Assembly: GCF_021654285.1 (NCBI RefSeq)
Contig: NZ_JAKFZS010000012.1
Location: 1-64,000 of the forward strand
From: Pseudoalteromonas luteoviolacea
Lineage (GTDB): Bacteria; Pseudomonadota; Gammaproteobacteria; Enterobacterales; Alteromonadaceae
Direction: 5' to 3'
DNA length: 64,000 nucleotides
The notes under the pieces were generated by a model. That model had not been told where the DNA came from and made no database searches. It worked only from the letters and a program-made list of their open reading frames with translations. Position 1 is the first letter of the stretch; the number at the start of each line of letters is the position of its first letter. Positions 53,367-64,000 of this stretch are shown one piece after another. A program made the position numbers and the translations under genes.

Positions 53367-54500
53367 TTATTTGATATTTTCCCAAGTACCAGATTGATTG
53401 GAGCGTGTTGCAGCTTCAAACAATGCTAAGCCATCACGGGCTTGTTCAAAACCAAATACGTATTCATTGGCATTGTCTTGTGAAGCTAGATAGCTCTCTA
53501 AAGCGAGATGTATATCAGTGTAAAGATTCGCGAATGCCTCTACGAAGCCTGTCGGGTGGCCTGGTTTCATTCGATTGTATCTAAATTGATTCGCATACTG
53601 ACATTGGCCAGCCCTATCAAGTATTTCTCTGCGCCCATCGTTGAAGTTGAGCTCTAACTCATCTGGGTTGAGCTGATACCAAAGTGCGCTTCCCTCGGTG
53701 CCATACACACGTACTTTTAAGCCATTTCTATGACCGATCGCCGTTTTAGACATCCACATACTACCTGTGATGTTGTTTGGGTACTTTAACAGCATTTGAA
53801 CATCATCCACTAAATCAGTGTATTCAGAGTGGGTAGCGAATAGAGCACTTGTTTTTTCTGGTTCTAGCTCAAGTAAATAGCTAGATAGATGATGCAAATG
53901 TACACCTAAATCAAGACAGATTGTCGGCACTGCGTAGTCTTGTAAACGCCAAGCCTGAGGTGGAGATGCCTTTCCCGCGATTTCAGGTGGTCTTTTGAAT
54001 CCTTCTTGTGGCATTTCTAAATGTATTTTTTGGATCGTGCCGAGCTTTCCATGTTGTATTAGGCTTTTAAGCTCCCTAACCATGGCGTAGCCAGAATAGT
54101 TGAATGTGACCGCAAGAAAGTGCTTTTGTGCGTCATACTTTTGAGCTAACTGCTGAATTTCATCACTGCCACAGACAAGCGACTTTTCACAAATGGTGGG
54201 AATGTTGAGCTTAAACAGTGTTTCAAGGGCTTCTAAGTGATGCGGTGTGGGTGTTAATACAACCACAGCATCAATTTTATGACGTTCAGCTTTGAGCATA
54301 TCTTGCCAATTATCATAAACGCGATTAGGGTCTATACCCCATTGTTGTGCCGTAAGTTCATTTTGCTCTTTATTTCGGCTAAATGCACCTGTGACGACTT
54401 GGAATCTGTTATCTAGTTGAGCAGCAGAAAAGTGCACATATCCTACAGCTGAGTTGGCGCCGCCCCCAATAAATGCAAGTTTTAAACAGCGTTTTGACAT
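53367..54500 (-). CDS. Gfo/Idh/MocA family oxidoreductase, EKS variant
   Basis: The 377-aa product begins LKLAFIGGGANSAVGYVHF and has TPTPHHLEALETLF, then ICEKSLVCGS, where the family's EKP is EKS. The C-terminal part shows ICLDLGVHLHHLSSYLLEL. It is the last gene of the pseBC operon, 8 nt after pseC. It may act on the pseudaminic or a related sugar nucleotide. Confidence 0.76.
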   Translation of the reverse strand: MSKRCLKLAFIGGGANSAVGYVHFSAAQLDNRFQVVTGAFSRNKEQNELTAQQWGIDPNRVYDNWQDMLKAERHKIDAVVVLTPTPHHLEALETLFKLNIPTICEKSLVCGSDEIQQLAQKYDAQKHFLAVTFNYSGYAMVRELKSLIQHGKLGTIQKIHLEMPQEGFKRPPEIAGKASPPQAWRLQDYAVPTICLDLGVHLHHLSSYLLELEPEKTSALFATHSEYTDLVDDVQMLLKYPNNITGSMWMSKTAIGHRNGLKVRVYGTEGSALWYQLNPDELELNFNDGRREILDRAGQCQYANQFRYNRMKPGHPTGFVEAFANLYTDIHLALESYLASQDNANEYVFGFEQARDGLALFEAATRSNQSGTWENIK

Positions 54501-54508
54501 GATTTTCC

Positions 54509-56688
<2,180 letters not shown>

Positions 56689-56910
56689 TTACCCATCTAA
56701 AGGTGCAATCATTTCTTTACACTATAGAAAAAAGTACTAGGTAAAGATTGTGCCCCTGCATCCTAAAAAAAGTGATTACTCAACACTTTATATCACTTCT
56801 TCGAATTTTGCAGTATTTAACACAAGCAGGATTGTGATTTTTAAACGATAGATGACTTTTTGCACTAATAGGCGTAAGATTATAGTGTCAGTATTGCGGA
56901 GGAAGGTGGC

Positions 56911-57699
56911 ATGTTACAAATCAATTCACCGAGTAACTCTTTCTTTAACAGAACAGAGCAAACGAATAATAAATTAAATCAACAGCTAGCGACGGGTAAA
57001 AAAGTAAACTCGGCGGCAGATGATGCTGCAGCACTGCAAATAATTAATCGTTTAACTTCGCAGCAAGAAGGATATGGGCAATCTATTCGTAATGCTTATG
57101 ATGGTATCTCTTATTCTCAAACTGCTGACTCAGCATTATCTGGTGTTAATGATGCCGTAAGCCGAATTAGAGAGCTATCTATTCAGGCTGGCAGTGGGGC
57201 TTTAACAGATAGTGACAGACAAGCTTTGCAAGACGAGGTGTCACAGCTACAAACCCAGATCACAGAGACATTTGAAAATACCACTTTTGGTGGTGATCCT
57301 CTCTTTGATGGTGAGCAGGCAAGCTTCCAAGTTGGGCCAGATGCAAATACCACACAAAGCTTTACACCAACTGACGGTACTGTTGCTGCGGGTATTTTAA
57401 GTGTAGATATTTCTACTCAAGCAGGGGCTCAAGCAGCAATAACTGCTGCTGATCAAGTTGCAAAAGATGTCAATTCACAACGCTCTCAACTAGGTGCATT
57501 TGAAAATACTTTGGATAGTACAATACGCGGTTTAGGTAATCAGAGCGATCGTATTGCAGAGAGCCAAAGTAGAATAGCTGATACTGACTTTGCACAAGCA
57601 TCAGCTGATAGAGCTGCAAACGATATTCTATCTCAAACATCGATTGCATTGAGAGGACAAGCGAATCAATCTGCATCCTCGGTACTTAACTTACTTTAG
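56911..57699 (+). CDS. Divergent flagellin-like protein (flagellin 4)
   Basis: The 262-aa product is flagellin-related but lacks the usual VNTNVSSLNAQ start; it begins MLQINSPSNSFFNRTEQTNN. It keeps LATGKKVNSAADDAAALQII (about 27-46), RNAYDGISYSQTADSALSGV and a C-terminus with DTDFAQASADRAANDILSQT. The variable middle is short (about 150-170). It is far from the other flagellins, beside flrA, behind a strong GGAGG site. It may be a minor, specialised or early filament protein. Confidence 0.85.
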   Translation: MLQINSPSNSFFNRTEQTNNKLNQQLATGKKVNSAADDAAALQIINRLTSQQEGYGQSIRNAYDGISYSQTADSALSGVNDAVSRIRELSIQAGSGALTDSDRQALQDEVSQLQTQITETFENTTFGGDPLFDGEQASFQVGPDANTTQSFTPTDGTVAAGILSVDISTQAGAQAAITAADQVAKDVNSQRSQLGAFENTLDSTIRGLGNQSDRIAESQSRIADTDFAQASADRAANDILSQTSIALRGQANQSASSVLNLL

Positions 57700-57734
57700 T
57701 AATAATTAATACTATTGTATTGATTCAAAACATA

Positions 57735-57776
57735 CTCAGTGGCATTTATTTGGCGTTTACGTCAATATTTTGCCAC
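57735..57776 (+). other. Possible hairpin between flagellin 4 and flrA
   Basis: AGTGGCA near 57738 and TGCCACT near 57770 are complementary, with about 25 nt between. No T-run follows, so termination is uncertain. It is the only structured element seen in the 137-nt gap upstream of flrA. Confidence 0.35.
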
Positions 57777-57851
57777 TTAGGTATTGCATCCCTTAGATAC
57801 TCCCTTACAATCATACTCATAGACTTATAAAAATTTTTGGATCCAGTCCAA

Positions 57852-59288
57852 ATGATACTGATCATCGATAAAAACAATAATCGCGCTTCTGGACTTGCAG
57901 CCGCGTTGTCATTTTGCGGACAACCAGCAATTGTAGTTGCTGAGTCGGAATTTAGTCCAGAGCTGGTAAAAAAGTATCAAGAATGTAAGGTGGTCCTTGG
58001 CGCACTCGATGGATTGGATCATGAACGCCATATAAAGAGCCTTCCTGCTCATCCTTTTATTTTAGTTGGCGAAACACTTAAACCCTTATTATCTCTGGCT
58101 AACGTGATCGGGTTAATTACTGAGCCATTTAGTCATGATGTGACTATGCAGCTGCTACACGACTGCCAACAGTACTTGAGTCTGTTACCGGGACAAGTCG
58201 AACACGGGCGTGATGCTAAGTCATTTGATGGACTTGTTGGTGATACTGAAGCGGTAAAAGAAGTGAGATTTTTAATCTCTCAAGTTGCACAAACTGATGC
58301 TAATGTTTTGATCCTTGGTGAATCTGGCACTGGTAAAGAGGTCGTAGCTCGTAACGTACATTTACTTTCAAACCGTTCAGATGGTCCTTTTGTACCAGTC
58401 AATTGTGGTGCTATTCCTGGAGAGTTACTTGAAAGTGAACTATTTGGTCATGAGAAAGGGGCGTTTACAGGTGCCATTTCGGCTCGTAAAGGGCGCTTTG
58501 AATTGGCTCAAAATGGTACGTTATTCTTAGATGAAATTGGCGATATGCCACTGCAAATGCAAGTTAAGTTACTGCGCGTTTTGCAAGAGCGAAGTTATGA
58601 AAGAGTTGGCGGTACTAAGCCGATTCAAGCCAATGTTCGCGTCATAGCTGCGACACACCGAAACCTCGAGGAAATGATAGAAAAGGGGAAGTTTAGAGAA
58701 GATTTGTTTTATCGTCTAAACGTATTTCCCATTGAGAACCCATCACTTAGCCAGCGTGTTGATGATATTCCTCTGCTATTAAAGGAACTTCTTCGTAGAG
58801 TGACTGAGCAAGGCAATAAAGGGGTTAAGTTCACCGATAGAGCTATTGAAAGCTTAAAGTCTCATGCTTGGCCAGGTAATATTCGCGAGTTGGCTAATTT
58901 GGTGGAGCGTATGGCGATTATGTTTCCTGACAAATTGGTTGATGTCACTGATTTACCAATTAAGTATCGTTATATTGAAGTGGAAGCTTTTGAGCCAGAA
59001 TACCCTGAAGAACTCATGGAAAGAGATGCCTTCAATGACTTATTTAGTGAAGGCTTTAGTGATTTTGAAGAGGAAGAGGATATTGTGGCGCCAGATCAGC
59101 CTATGCTTGGTTTACTGCCTGATGAAGGGATCGAATTAAAAGATTACTTGGCTGATTTGGAGATTAGCCTGATCACTCAAGCATTAGAGCGGTATGATTA
59201 CGTCGTAGCTCGTGCTGCTGAAATACTAGGCGTCAGGCGCACGACACTTGTCGAAAAGATGAAAAAGTATAATCTGAATCGAGATTAA
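57852..59288 (+). CDS. flrA: FlrA/FleQ-type sigma54 activator, master flagellar regulator
   Basis: FlrA activates early sigma54 flagellar promoters. The product is about 478 aa. Residues 1-115 form a degenerate receiver ([20 protein letters not shown]). Residues about 133-370 are an AAA+ sigma54 activator domain: [17 protein letters not shown] (Walker A), [19 protein letters not shown] (GAFTGA contacts sigma54) and [10 protein letters not shown]. The C-terminus is a Fis-type helix-turn-helix ([18 protein letters not shown]). ATG 57852 is the likely start; an in-frame TTG at 57837 is possible. No -24/-12 site is visible upstream. Confidence 0.9.
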   Translation: MILIIDKNNNRASGLAAALSFCGQPAIVVAESEFSPELVKKYQECKVVLGALDGLDHERHIKSLPAHPFILVGETLKPLLSLANVIGLITEPFSHDVTMQLLHDCQQYLSLLPGQVEHGRDAKSFDGLVGDTEAVKEVRFLISQVAQTDANVLILGESGTGKEVVARNVHLLSNRSDGPFVPVNCGAIPGELLESELFGHEKGAFTGAISARKGRFELAQNGTLFLDEIGDMPLQMQVKLLRVLQERSYERVGGTKPIQANVRVIAATHRNLEEMIEKGKFREDLFYRLNVFPIENPSLSQRVDDIPLLLKELLRRVTEQGNKGVKFTDRAIESLKSHAWPGNIRELANLVERMAIMFPDKLVDVTDLPIKYRYIEVEAFEPEYPEELMERDAFNDLFSEGFSDFEEEEDIVAPDQPMLGLLPDEGIELKDYLADLEISLITQALERYDYVVARAAEILGVRRTTLVEKMKKYNLNRD

Positions 59289-59296
59289 GATTATTA

Positions 59297-59914
59297 CTAA
59301 ATAGGTTCTTTGTTTAGCTGCTCTGCTAAGTCTAAAGTTTCAGTTAGACCGATTAATGGCTGCTTCCTGTGGCAGTCGTTATCATGGTCATTGACCATAC
59401 CACAAGCTTGCATATGTGCGTATACTGTTATCGGCCCTAAAAATTTAAACCCTCTCTTTTTTAAATCTTTGGCAAATATTTGGCTTATTTCACTTGTCGT
59501 GGGGTAGTCATCTTTGCTCTTAATATCATTGATGATTGGGGTAAAGTCCACAAATGCCCATTGGTATTTAGCAAAGCTGCCAAAAGCTGACTGAACTTCA
59601 ATAAAACGCTGTGCATTGTTTATGGTGGCCAATATTTTGGCTTTATTACGTACAATTCCTTTATTGTCCATAAGCATATCTACATCTTGTTCTGACATGT
59701 TTGCGACTTTCTGGACATCAAACTCTTTAAAGGCAGCTCTGTAGTTTTCACGTTTTTTTAAGATGGTATACCAGCTCAGTCCGGCTTGTGCTGACTCCAA
59801 GGTAATAAATTCAAATAATTTGTGATCATTCCAAATAGGCACTCCCCATTCTTGATCATGATAAGCAACATAATCCGGTTTGCTCACATCAAGCCATAAA
59901 CATCTTTTGCACAT
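59297..59914 (-). CDS. tag: DNA-3-methyladenine glycosylase I
   Basis: Tag removes 3-methyladenine from alkylated DNA. The 205-aa product has CKRCLWLDVSKPDYVAYHDQ, then EWGVPIWNDHKLFEFITLES, LSWYTILKKRENYRAAFKEF, and C-terminal CGMVNDHDNDCHRK, which with the N-terminal Cys residues makes the family zinc site. It lies convergent to flrA, 8 nt from its stop, and separates flrA from flrBC. It has no evident flagellar role. Confidence 0.92.
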   Translation of the reverse strand: MCKRCLWLDVSKPDYVAYHDQEWGVPIWNDHKLFEFITLESAQAGLSWYTILKKRENYRAAFKEFDVQKVANMSEQDVDMLMDNKGIVRNKAKILATINNAQRFIEVQSAFGSFAKYQWAFVDFTPIINDIKSKDDYPTTSEISQIFAKDLKKRGFKFLGPITVYAHMQACGMVNDHDNDCHRKQPLIGLTETLDLAEQLNKEPI

Positions 59915-60119
59915 TTCAGTTCTCTGGTGAAGGTGGAGTATAAATATTTATCTTACATTAAGTAGTTTTAATCAAGAAATAGTGAGATTAATTTGAATGT
60001 GAATTAAGCACTTTGAAAGTATCTAGAAAAGAGCACTTTTGGTGCGCTAGCAATGAGAGTGTCAAAGTTTTGTCTTGCACATTTTCTACTTAACCAATTG
60101 TTATTTATATAAAATAAAT

Positions 60120-60136
60120 TTGGCACGGCATTTGCT
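60120..60136 (+). promoter_or_regulatory. sigma54 promoter of flrBC
   Basis: TTGGCACGGCATTTGCT has GG at 60122-60123 and GC at 60134-60135 with 10-nt spacing, a near-consensus RpoN site 36 nt upstream of the flrB ATG. FlrA-dependent activation is expected by analogy with Vibrio. The 59915-60119 segment before it also serves as the tag upstream region. Confidence 0.9.
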
Positions 60137-60171
60137 TTTATCATGTTAGGAAGATACATGAGAGTAGTGTC

Positions 60172-61278
60172 ATGGCGTTAGCGAAAGTGATAAATCCACA
60201 ATTTGTGCCAGAAAATCAATATAACCCTTGCCTGTTGCAAGAAGCATATATTGGTGAGCTGAGCGACTTGCGACAACAAGCAAGCTGGTTGGGCCATTTG
60301 GTTGATACCATGCCTGCTGGCGTTGTTGTATTGGATGGTCAAGGTATGATTGCCAAAGCAAATCAAATTGCCAAAGATATGTTGGGTGAGCCGTTAGAGG
60401 GTGAGAAATGGTTTAACATCATTCAACGCTCTTTTAGTCCTCAGCAAGATGATGGGCATGAAGTATCATTGCGTGATGGCCGCTTAATTAAGCTAGAAAT
60501 ATCAGCACTGACACCTGAGCCGGGTCAATTGATCTTAATGACAGATCTGACAGAAACTCGCCGTCTTCAAGCTCGAGTGGCCCATATGCAGCGTTTGAGT
60601 GCGCTTGGTAAAATGGTGGCATCGCTGGCGCATCAAGTTCGTACACCACTTTCTGCTGCCATGTTATACGGCGCAAATTTGGGCAGTGAAAACTTACCGA
60701 CCAAATCACGTGAAAAATTCCATAATAAGCTCATGTCTAGACTAAAAGACCTTGAAAATCAGGTCAATGATATGTTGTTGTTTGCTAAAAGTGGTGAGCA
60801 ACAAGTTATCGAAAAAGTATCTATGCAGCAGTTACTTAATGAGGTTAAGGCAGGCTCTGATGCAATGTTGTCATTACATCATGCCAAGTTAGACGTCATT
60901 TTACCCGACCCAGATATTGAAATTATTGGTAATAAAACCGCATTGGCAAGCGCTATCCAAAATCTGATCCATAACAGTGTTCAAGTCATTGGCTCGGGCG
61001 CCGAAATTACGCTAAGTGCAGTGAAAGATCAAGACGACCATGTTCGTATCGCTGTGTGTGACAATGGACCAGGTGTTGACATGAGTTTGGCAGATAAACT
61101 CTTTGAACCATTTTTTACTACGAAATCACAAGGTACTGGGCTGGGGTTAGCTGTTGTTAGTTCAGTTGCCAATTCGCATAAGGGGCGCGTTGAAGTTAAC
61201 AACGAGCCAAACGGAGGAGCATGCTTCAGTATGCTATTACCCATATCTCAACATACTCAACTTCAGGAGGTTGTATGA
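60172..61278 (+). CDS. flrB: Flagellar sensor histidine kinase FlrB
   Basis: FlrB phosphorylates FlrC to switch on middle flagellar genes. The 368-aa cytoplasmic kinase has a PAS-like region (MPAGVVVLDGQGMIAKANQI, about 45-65), the HisKA motif SLAHQVRTPLSAAMLYG (His near 157) and an ATPase domain with NLIHNSVQVIG (N box) and DNGPGVDMSL, FFTTKSQGTGLGLAVV (G boxes). No membrane segment is seen, as expected for FlrB. Its stop overlaps the flrC start. Confidence 0.92.
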   Translation: MALAKVINPQFVPENQYNPCLLQEAYIGELSDLRQQASWLGHLVDTMPAGVVVLDGQGMIAKANQIAKDMLGEPLEGEKWFNIIQRSFSPQQDDGHEVSLRDGRLIKLEISALTPEPGQLILMTDLTETRRLQARVAHMQRLSALGKMVASLAHQVRTPLSAAMLYGANLGSENLPTKSREKFHNKLMSRLKDLENQVNDMLLFAKSGEQQVIEKVSMQQLLNEVKAGSDAMLSLHHAKLDVILPDPDIEIIGNKTALASAIQNLIHNSVQVIGSGAEITLSAVKDQDDHVRIAVCDNGPGVDMSLADKLFEPFFTTKSQGTGLGLAVVSSVANSHKGRVEVNNEPNGGACFSMLLPISQHTQLQEVV

Positions 61279-62684
61279 GCAATAAAATTCTAGTCGTTGA
61301 AGATGACGCAGGTTTACGAGAAGCATTATTGGACACATTAGAGCTTGCTGGCATTGATTGTGTTGAGGCAGATAGCGCAGAGCAAGCTATGGTATTACTC
61401 AAACAGCAAAGTTTCTCGCTGGTGGTGAGTGATGTTCAAATGGGACAAATGAGTGGTATTGACTTGCTTAAAAGCATTAAGCTGAATTATCCAAATCTAC
61501 CTGTCTTGATGATGACGGCGTACGCAACAATTGATGACGCTGTAGAAGCTATGCGACTTGGCGCTATTGATTACATGGCTAAGCCATTTGCACCGGAAGT
61601 ATTGCTGAATATGGTAAGCCGTTACATGCCCGAAAAGGAAAAAGATACGGATGGCCCTATTGTCGCTGATCCAAAAAGTCTTCAACTATTAAGCCTTGCC
61701 AAAAAAGTGGCGCTGTCAGATGCCAGTGTGATGGTATTGGGCCCGAGTGGTTCGGGTAAAGAAGTATTGGCTCGTTATATTCATGATAGTTCTGAGCGTA
61801 AGAGTGAGCCTTTTGTCGCCATTAACTGTGCGGCGATCCCTGAAAATATGCTTGAGGCGACTCTATTTGGGTATGAAAAAGGCGCATTCACAGGTGCAAT
61901 ACAGGCCTGTCCCGGTAAGTTCGAGCAAGCACAAAAAGGGACCATCTTACTCGATGAAATTACTGAGATGGACTTAGGCTTGCAGGCAAAGCTTTTACGT
62001 GTTTTGCAAGAGCGTGAAGTAGAAAGGTTAGGTGGTAGAAAAACCATCGAATTGGATGTCAGAGTTTTGGCGACCAGCAACCGAGATTTGAAAGATGCAG
62101 TGGCTGAAGGCAAATTCCGAGAAGATTTGTATTATAGATTAAATGTTTTTCCGCTGACTTGGTTACCTCTGAAAGATAGAGCTGCAGACATTGTCCCTTT
62201 AGCTGTGCACCTGATTGAAAGGCATTGTCAAAAATCGAACCAATTGACACCTAAGTTAACCGTGGCTGCGCAGCAAAAATTATTACAGCATGCTTGGCCT
62301 GGTAATGTGAGAGAGTTGGATAATGTTGTTCAACGTGCATTGATCCTACAGCAGGGGGAGCAAGTCACTGATGCTGATATTTTCATTGAAAATTTAGCAC
62401 CAGTGGAACTATCAGCTGAACAGGCTTTGGCTTCTCGACCTGTTGAGCTTGATGCTTCACCTTATAATGCTTACTCAAACATGGAGCCTGAAGCACCTAG
62501 CTCTAGTGATAATATGAGCTACAAAGAAGAGCTTCAGGATAAAGAGCATCAAATTATATTGGACACGCTTACTCGTTGTAATGGTAAACGAAAAGATGTT
62601 GCTGAAATTCTTGGGATCAGTCCAAGAACGCTCAGATATAAATTGGCCAAAATGAGGGATTTAGGCCTGCCAGTCCCTGCTTAA
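61275..62684 (+). CDS. flrC: Flagellar sigma54 response regulator FlrC
   Basis: The 469-aa product is a complete NtrC-type regulator: receiver (ILVVEDDAGLREALLDTLEL with phospho-Asp in VVSDVQMGQMSG, about 53), AAA+ domain ([36 protein letters not shown]) and a C-terminal Fis-type HTH (DVAEILGISPRTLRYKLAKM). It activates later sigma54 units when phosphorylated by FlrB. ATG 61275 overlaps the flrB stop; an upstream in-frame start is inside flrB. A terminator follows. Confidence 0.93.
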   Translation: MSNKILVVEDDAGLREALLDTLELAGIDCVEADSAEQAMVLLKQQSFSLVVSDVQMGQMSGIDLLKSIKLNYPNLPVLMMTAYATIDDAVEAMRLGAIDYMAKPFAPEVLLNMVSRYMPEKEKDTDGPIVADPKSLQLLSLAKKVALSDASVMVLGPSGSGKEVLARYIHDSSERKSEPFVAINCAAIPENMLEATLFGYEKGAFTGAIQACPGKFEQAQKGTILLDEITEMDLGLQAKLLRVLQEREVERLGGRKTIELDVRVLATSNRDLKDAVAEGKFREDLYYRLNVFPLTWLPLKDRAADIVPLAVHLIERHCQKSNQLTPKLTVAAQQKLLQHAWPGNVRELDNVVQRALILQQGEQVTDADIFIENLAPVELSAEQALASRPVELDASPYNAYSNMEPEAPSSSDNMSYKEELQDKEHQIILDTLTRCNGKRKDVAEILGISPRTLRYKLAKMRDLGLPVPA

Positions 62685-62692
62685 TAACTTAT

Positions 62693-62722
62693 AAAGCAAC
62701 CAGTTAAATCTGGTTGCTTTTT
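62693..62722 (+). terminator. Rho-independent terminator after flrC
   Basis: AAAGCAACCAG (62693-62703) and CTGGTTGCTTT (62710-62720) form an 11-bp stem with a 6-nt loop, then TT. Confidence 0.85.
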
Positions 62723-62785
62723 CATCTGTCAAAAAATCGACCTCACAATTTAAGATTCAACTCATTGAATTTAAAGAATTAAAAG

Positions 62786-62802
62786 TTGGCATGTTTCATG
62801 CT
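62786..62802 (+). promoter_or_regulatory. sigma54 promoter of the fliE operon
   Basis: TTGGCATGTTTCATGCT has GG at 62788-62789 and GC at 62800-62801, spacing 10 nt. It lies 35 nt upstream of the fliE ATG. The -12 element (ATGCT) is slightly off consensus. Confidence 0.78.
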
Positions 62803-62837
62803 TTATACCTTGTAAGAGAATTTACAGGGTGAGCAAC

Positions 62838-63173
62838 ATGAAAATTCAAAATACCAGTTTATATCAAGAGATGCAGTCAATGGCTTCTCAAGCAGGCCGT
62901 ATTGAGCCTCAAGTTAAGCAACCTATGGATGCGACTGCGGCGACATCAAGCGCGCAGTTTGGTGATATTTTGAAAGGCGCGTTAAATAATGTCGCTGATT
63001 TGCAAAGAGATGCAAAAGCAAAAGTCACCGCAGTTGAAATGGGCGACCGTAGCGTTTCCTTAGCAGAAGCAATGATTGCAAAAAACAAATCATCAGTGGC
63101 CTTTGAAGCAACCGTTCAAGTTCGTAACAAACTTGTCGAAGCTTACAAAGACATTATGAGCATGCCTGTGTAA
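62838..63173 (+). CDS. fliE: Flagellar hook-basal body protein FliE
   Basis: FliE links the MS ring to the rod. The 111-aa product has FGDILKGALNNVADLQRDAK (about 45-64), VTAVEMGDRSVSLAEAMIAK (about 66-85) and ends VEAYKDIMSMPV, the family C-terminus. ATG 62838 follows AGGGTGAG; an in-frame GTG at 62829 overlaps that site and is disfavoured. It heads the operon leading to fliF. Confidence 0.93.
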   Translation: MKIQNTSLYQEMQSMASQAGRIEPQVKQPMDATAATSSAQFGDILKGALNNVADLQRDAKAKVTAVEMGDRSVSLAEAMIAKNKSSVAFEATVQVRNKLVEAYKDIMSMPV

Positions 63174-63198
63174 TTAATGAGATGATTGGAGAGTAACT

Positions 63199-64000
63199 GT
63201 GGCTACAAATCAAACGACAGATCTAGCACTTTCAGATGGCCCAGCAGGGGCAGTCGCTGAAGGTGCAGACACCCAGCAAGAACAAAAGTCTGGTTATTTT
63301 AGTGCTTTAAGTGGCGTTGATATGCTACGTCAAGTTACGCTCGTAATCGCCTTAGCAATTTGTTTGGCAATCGCCATCTTCATTATTATTTGGGCTCGCC
63401 AACCTGATATGCGCCCACTCGGTCAATACCCAACTGATGAGCTAGTCCAAACACTCGATTTCCTCGATGCCCAAAAAATTGAGTATGAACTAGATGGCAA
63501 TACCATCATGGTTGCTGAAACAGATTATCAAAATATCAAACTTAAAATGGCACGGGATGGCTTTACGCAATCGCCAACCTCCGGCACTGATATTTTGATG
63601 CAGGACATGGGTTTTGGCGTGAGTCAGCGTCTTGAGAGAGAAAGGCTGAAACATAGCCGTGAGCAGCAGTTAGCGCGTACAATTGAAGAGTTACAAGATA
63701 TTAATCGTGCTAAAGTACTACTCGCCATTCCTAAAGAAAATGTATTTGCTCGCCGTGAGAAAAAGCCTTCCGCAACTGTGGTATTAACTATGAAGCGTGG
63801 TCGCACGCTCGATGGAGAAGAAGTTGACTCTATTGTTGATATTGTAGCCTCTGCTGTTCAGGGTCTTGAACCTTCTCGTGTAACCGTGACAGATCAAAAT
63901 GGTCGTTTGTTAAATTCTGGTTCGCAAGATTCATTGGCGGCACGTTCTCGTAAAGAATATGAAATAGAACGCAAACGTGAGTCAGAGTACTTATCAAAAA
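63199..64000 (+). CDS. fliF: Flagellar MS-ring protein FliF (partial, continues past the window)
   Basis: FliF builds the MS ring in the inner membrane. The frame opens at GTG 63199 after TTGGAGAG and stays open to the last base, giving 267 codons. It has a soluble N-terminus, a membrane segment around residues 46-67 (VTLVIALAICLAIAIFIIIW) and periplasmic FliF motifs: PLGQYPTDELVQTLDFLDAQ, MQDMGFGVSQRLERERLK and a following ARTIEELQDINRAKVLLAIP. The 3' half lies outside the window. Confidence 0.93.
   Translation, partial: MATNQTTDLALSDGPAGAVAEGADTQQEQKSGYFSALSGVDMLRQVTLVIALAICLAIAIFIIIWARQPDMRPLGQYPTDELVQTLDFLDAQKIEYELDGNTIMVAETDYQNIKLKMARDGFTQSPTSGTDILMQDMGFGVSQRLERERLKHSREQQLARTIEELQDINRAKVLLAIPKENVFARREKKPSATVVLTMKRGRTLDGEEVDSIVDIVASAVQGLEPSRVTVTDQNGRLLNSGSQDSLAARSRKEYEIERKRESEYLSK

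Noticed and set aside
56740..56753. GG-N10-GC match upstream of flagellin 4
   Set aside because: Only the two dinucleotides match; flanking bases differ from consensus and it is 158 nt from the gene.

Overview
The window looks like chromosomal DNA of a marine gammaproteobacterium of the Alteromonadales, most likely Pseudoalteromonas or a close relative. This is inferred from Vibrio-like polar flagellar gene order, FlrABC-type regulators, several short flagellins, both sigma54 and sigma28 promoters, and moderately AT-rich DNA. No database search was possible, so the genus is a best guess.

Layout. (1) 1-1185: end of an unknown gene, a hairpin terminator, a Mu-like virion morphogenesis gene (minus strand), a tRNA-like fragment, and the sigma54 promoter of flgB. 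(2) 1186-11976: the rod/hook/ring/junction genes flgBCDE, flgFGHI and flgJKL, in three units. Each unit starts at a GG-N10-GC (-24/-12) promoter and ends in a hairpin terminator. (3) 12311-18498: three flagellin genes (sigma28, sigma54 and sigma28 promoters in order), then flaG, fliD, fliS and a fliT-like chaperone. (4) 18521-56685: about 38 kb of glycan genes between the flagellin/chaperone block and the flagellar regulators. It begins with a Maf-type flagellin glycosyltransferase. It holds a pseudaminic-acid-type pathway (pseB, pseC, PseG-GNAT fusion, pseI, SpsF/PseF-like cytidylyltransferase) with its own acyl carrier protein and AMP-forming ligase. It also holds a second sugar-nucleotide set (GmhA-like isomerase, inverted HldE-like fusion, sugar nucleotidyltransferase, split transketolase, SDR enzymes) and many modifying enzymes: six methyltransferase domains, a radical SAM protein, aminotransferases, acetyltransferases and Gfo/Idh dehydrogenases. 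(5) 56911-64000: a divergent fourth flagellin-like gene, flrA, a convergent DNA repair gene (tag), flrB-flrC, fliE and the start of fliF.

How it fits together. FlrA (sigma54 activator) probably drives flrBC and the other -24/-12 units. FlrB/FlrC would then drive later sigma54 units, and FliA (not in the window) the sigma28 flagellins. The island would supply activated sugars that Maf places on Ser/Thr of the flagellins. The most interesting parts are the ACP/ligase/GNAT acylation module attached to pseudaminic acid synthesis, a related-looking N-terminal Rossmann-like module on four otherwise different proteins, an oxygenase-methyltransferase fusion, and the lack of any obvious second glycosyltransferase despite genes for at least two sugars.
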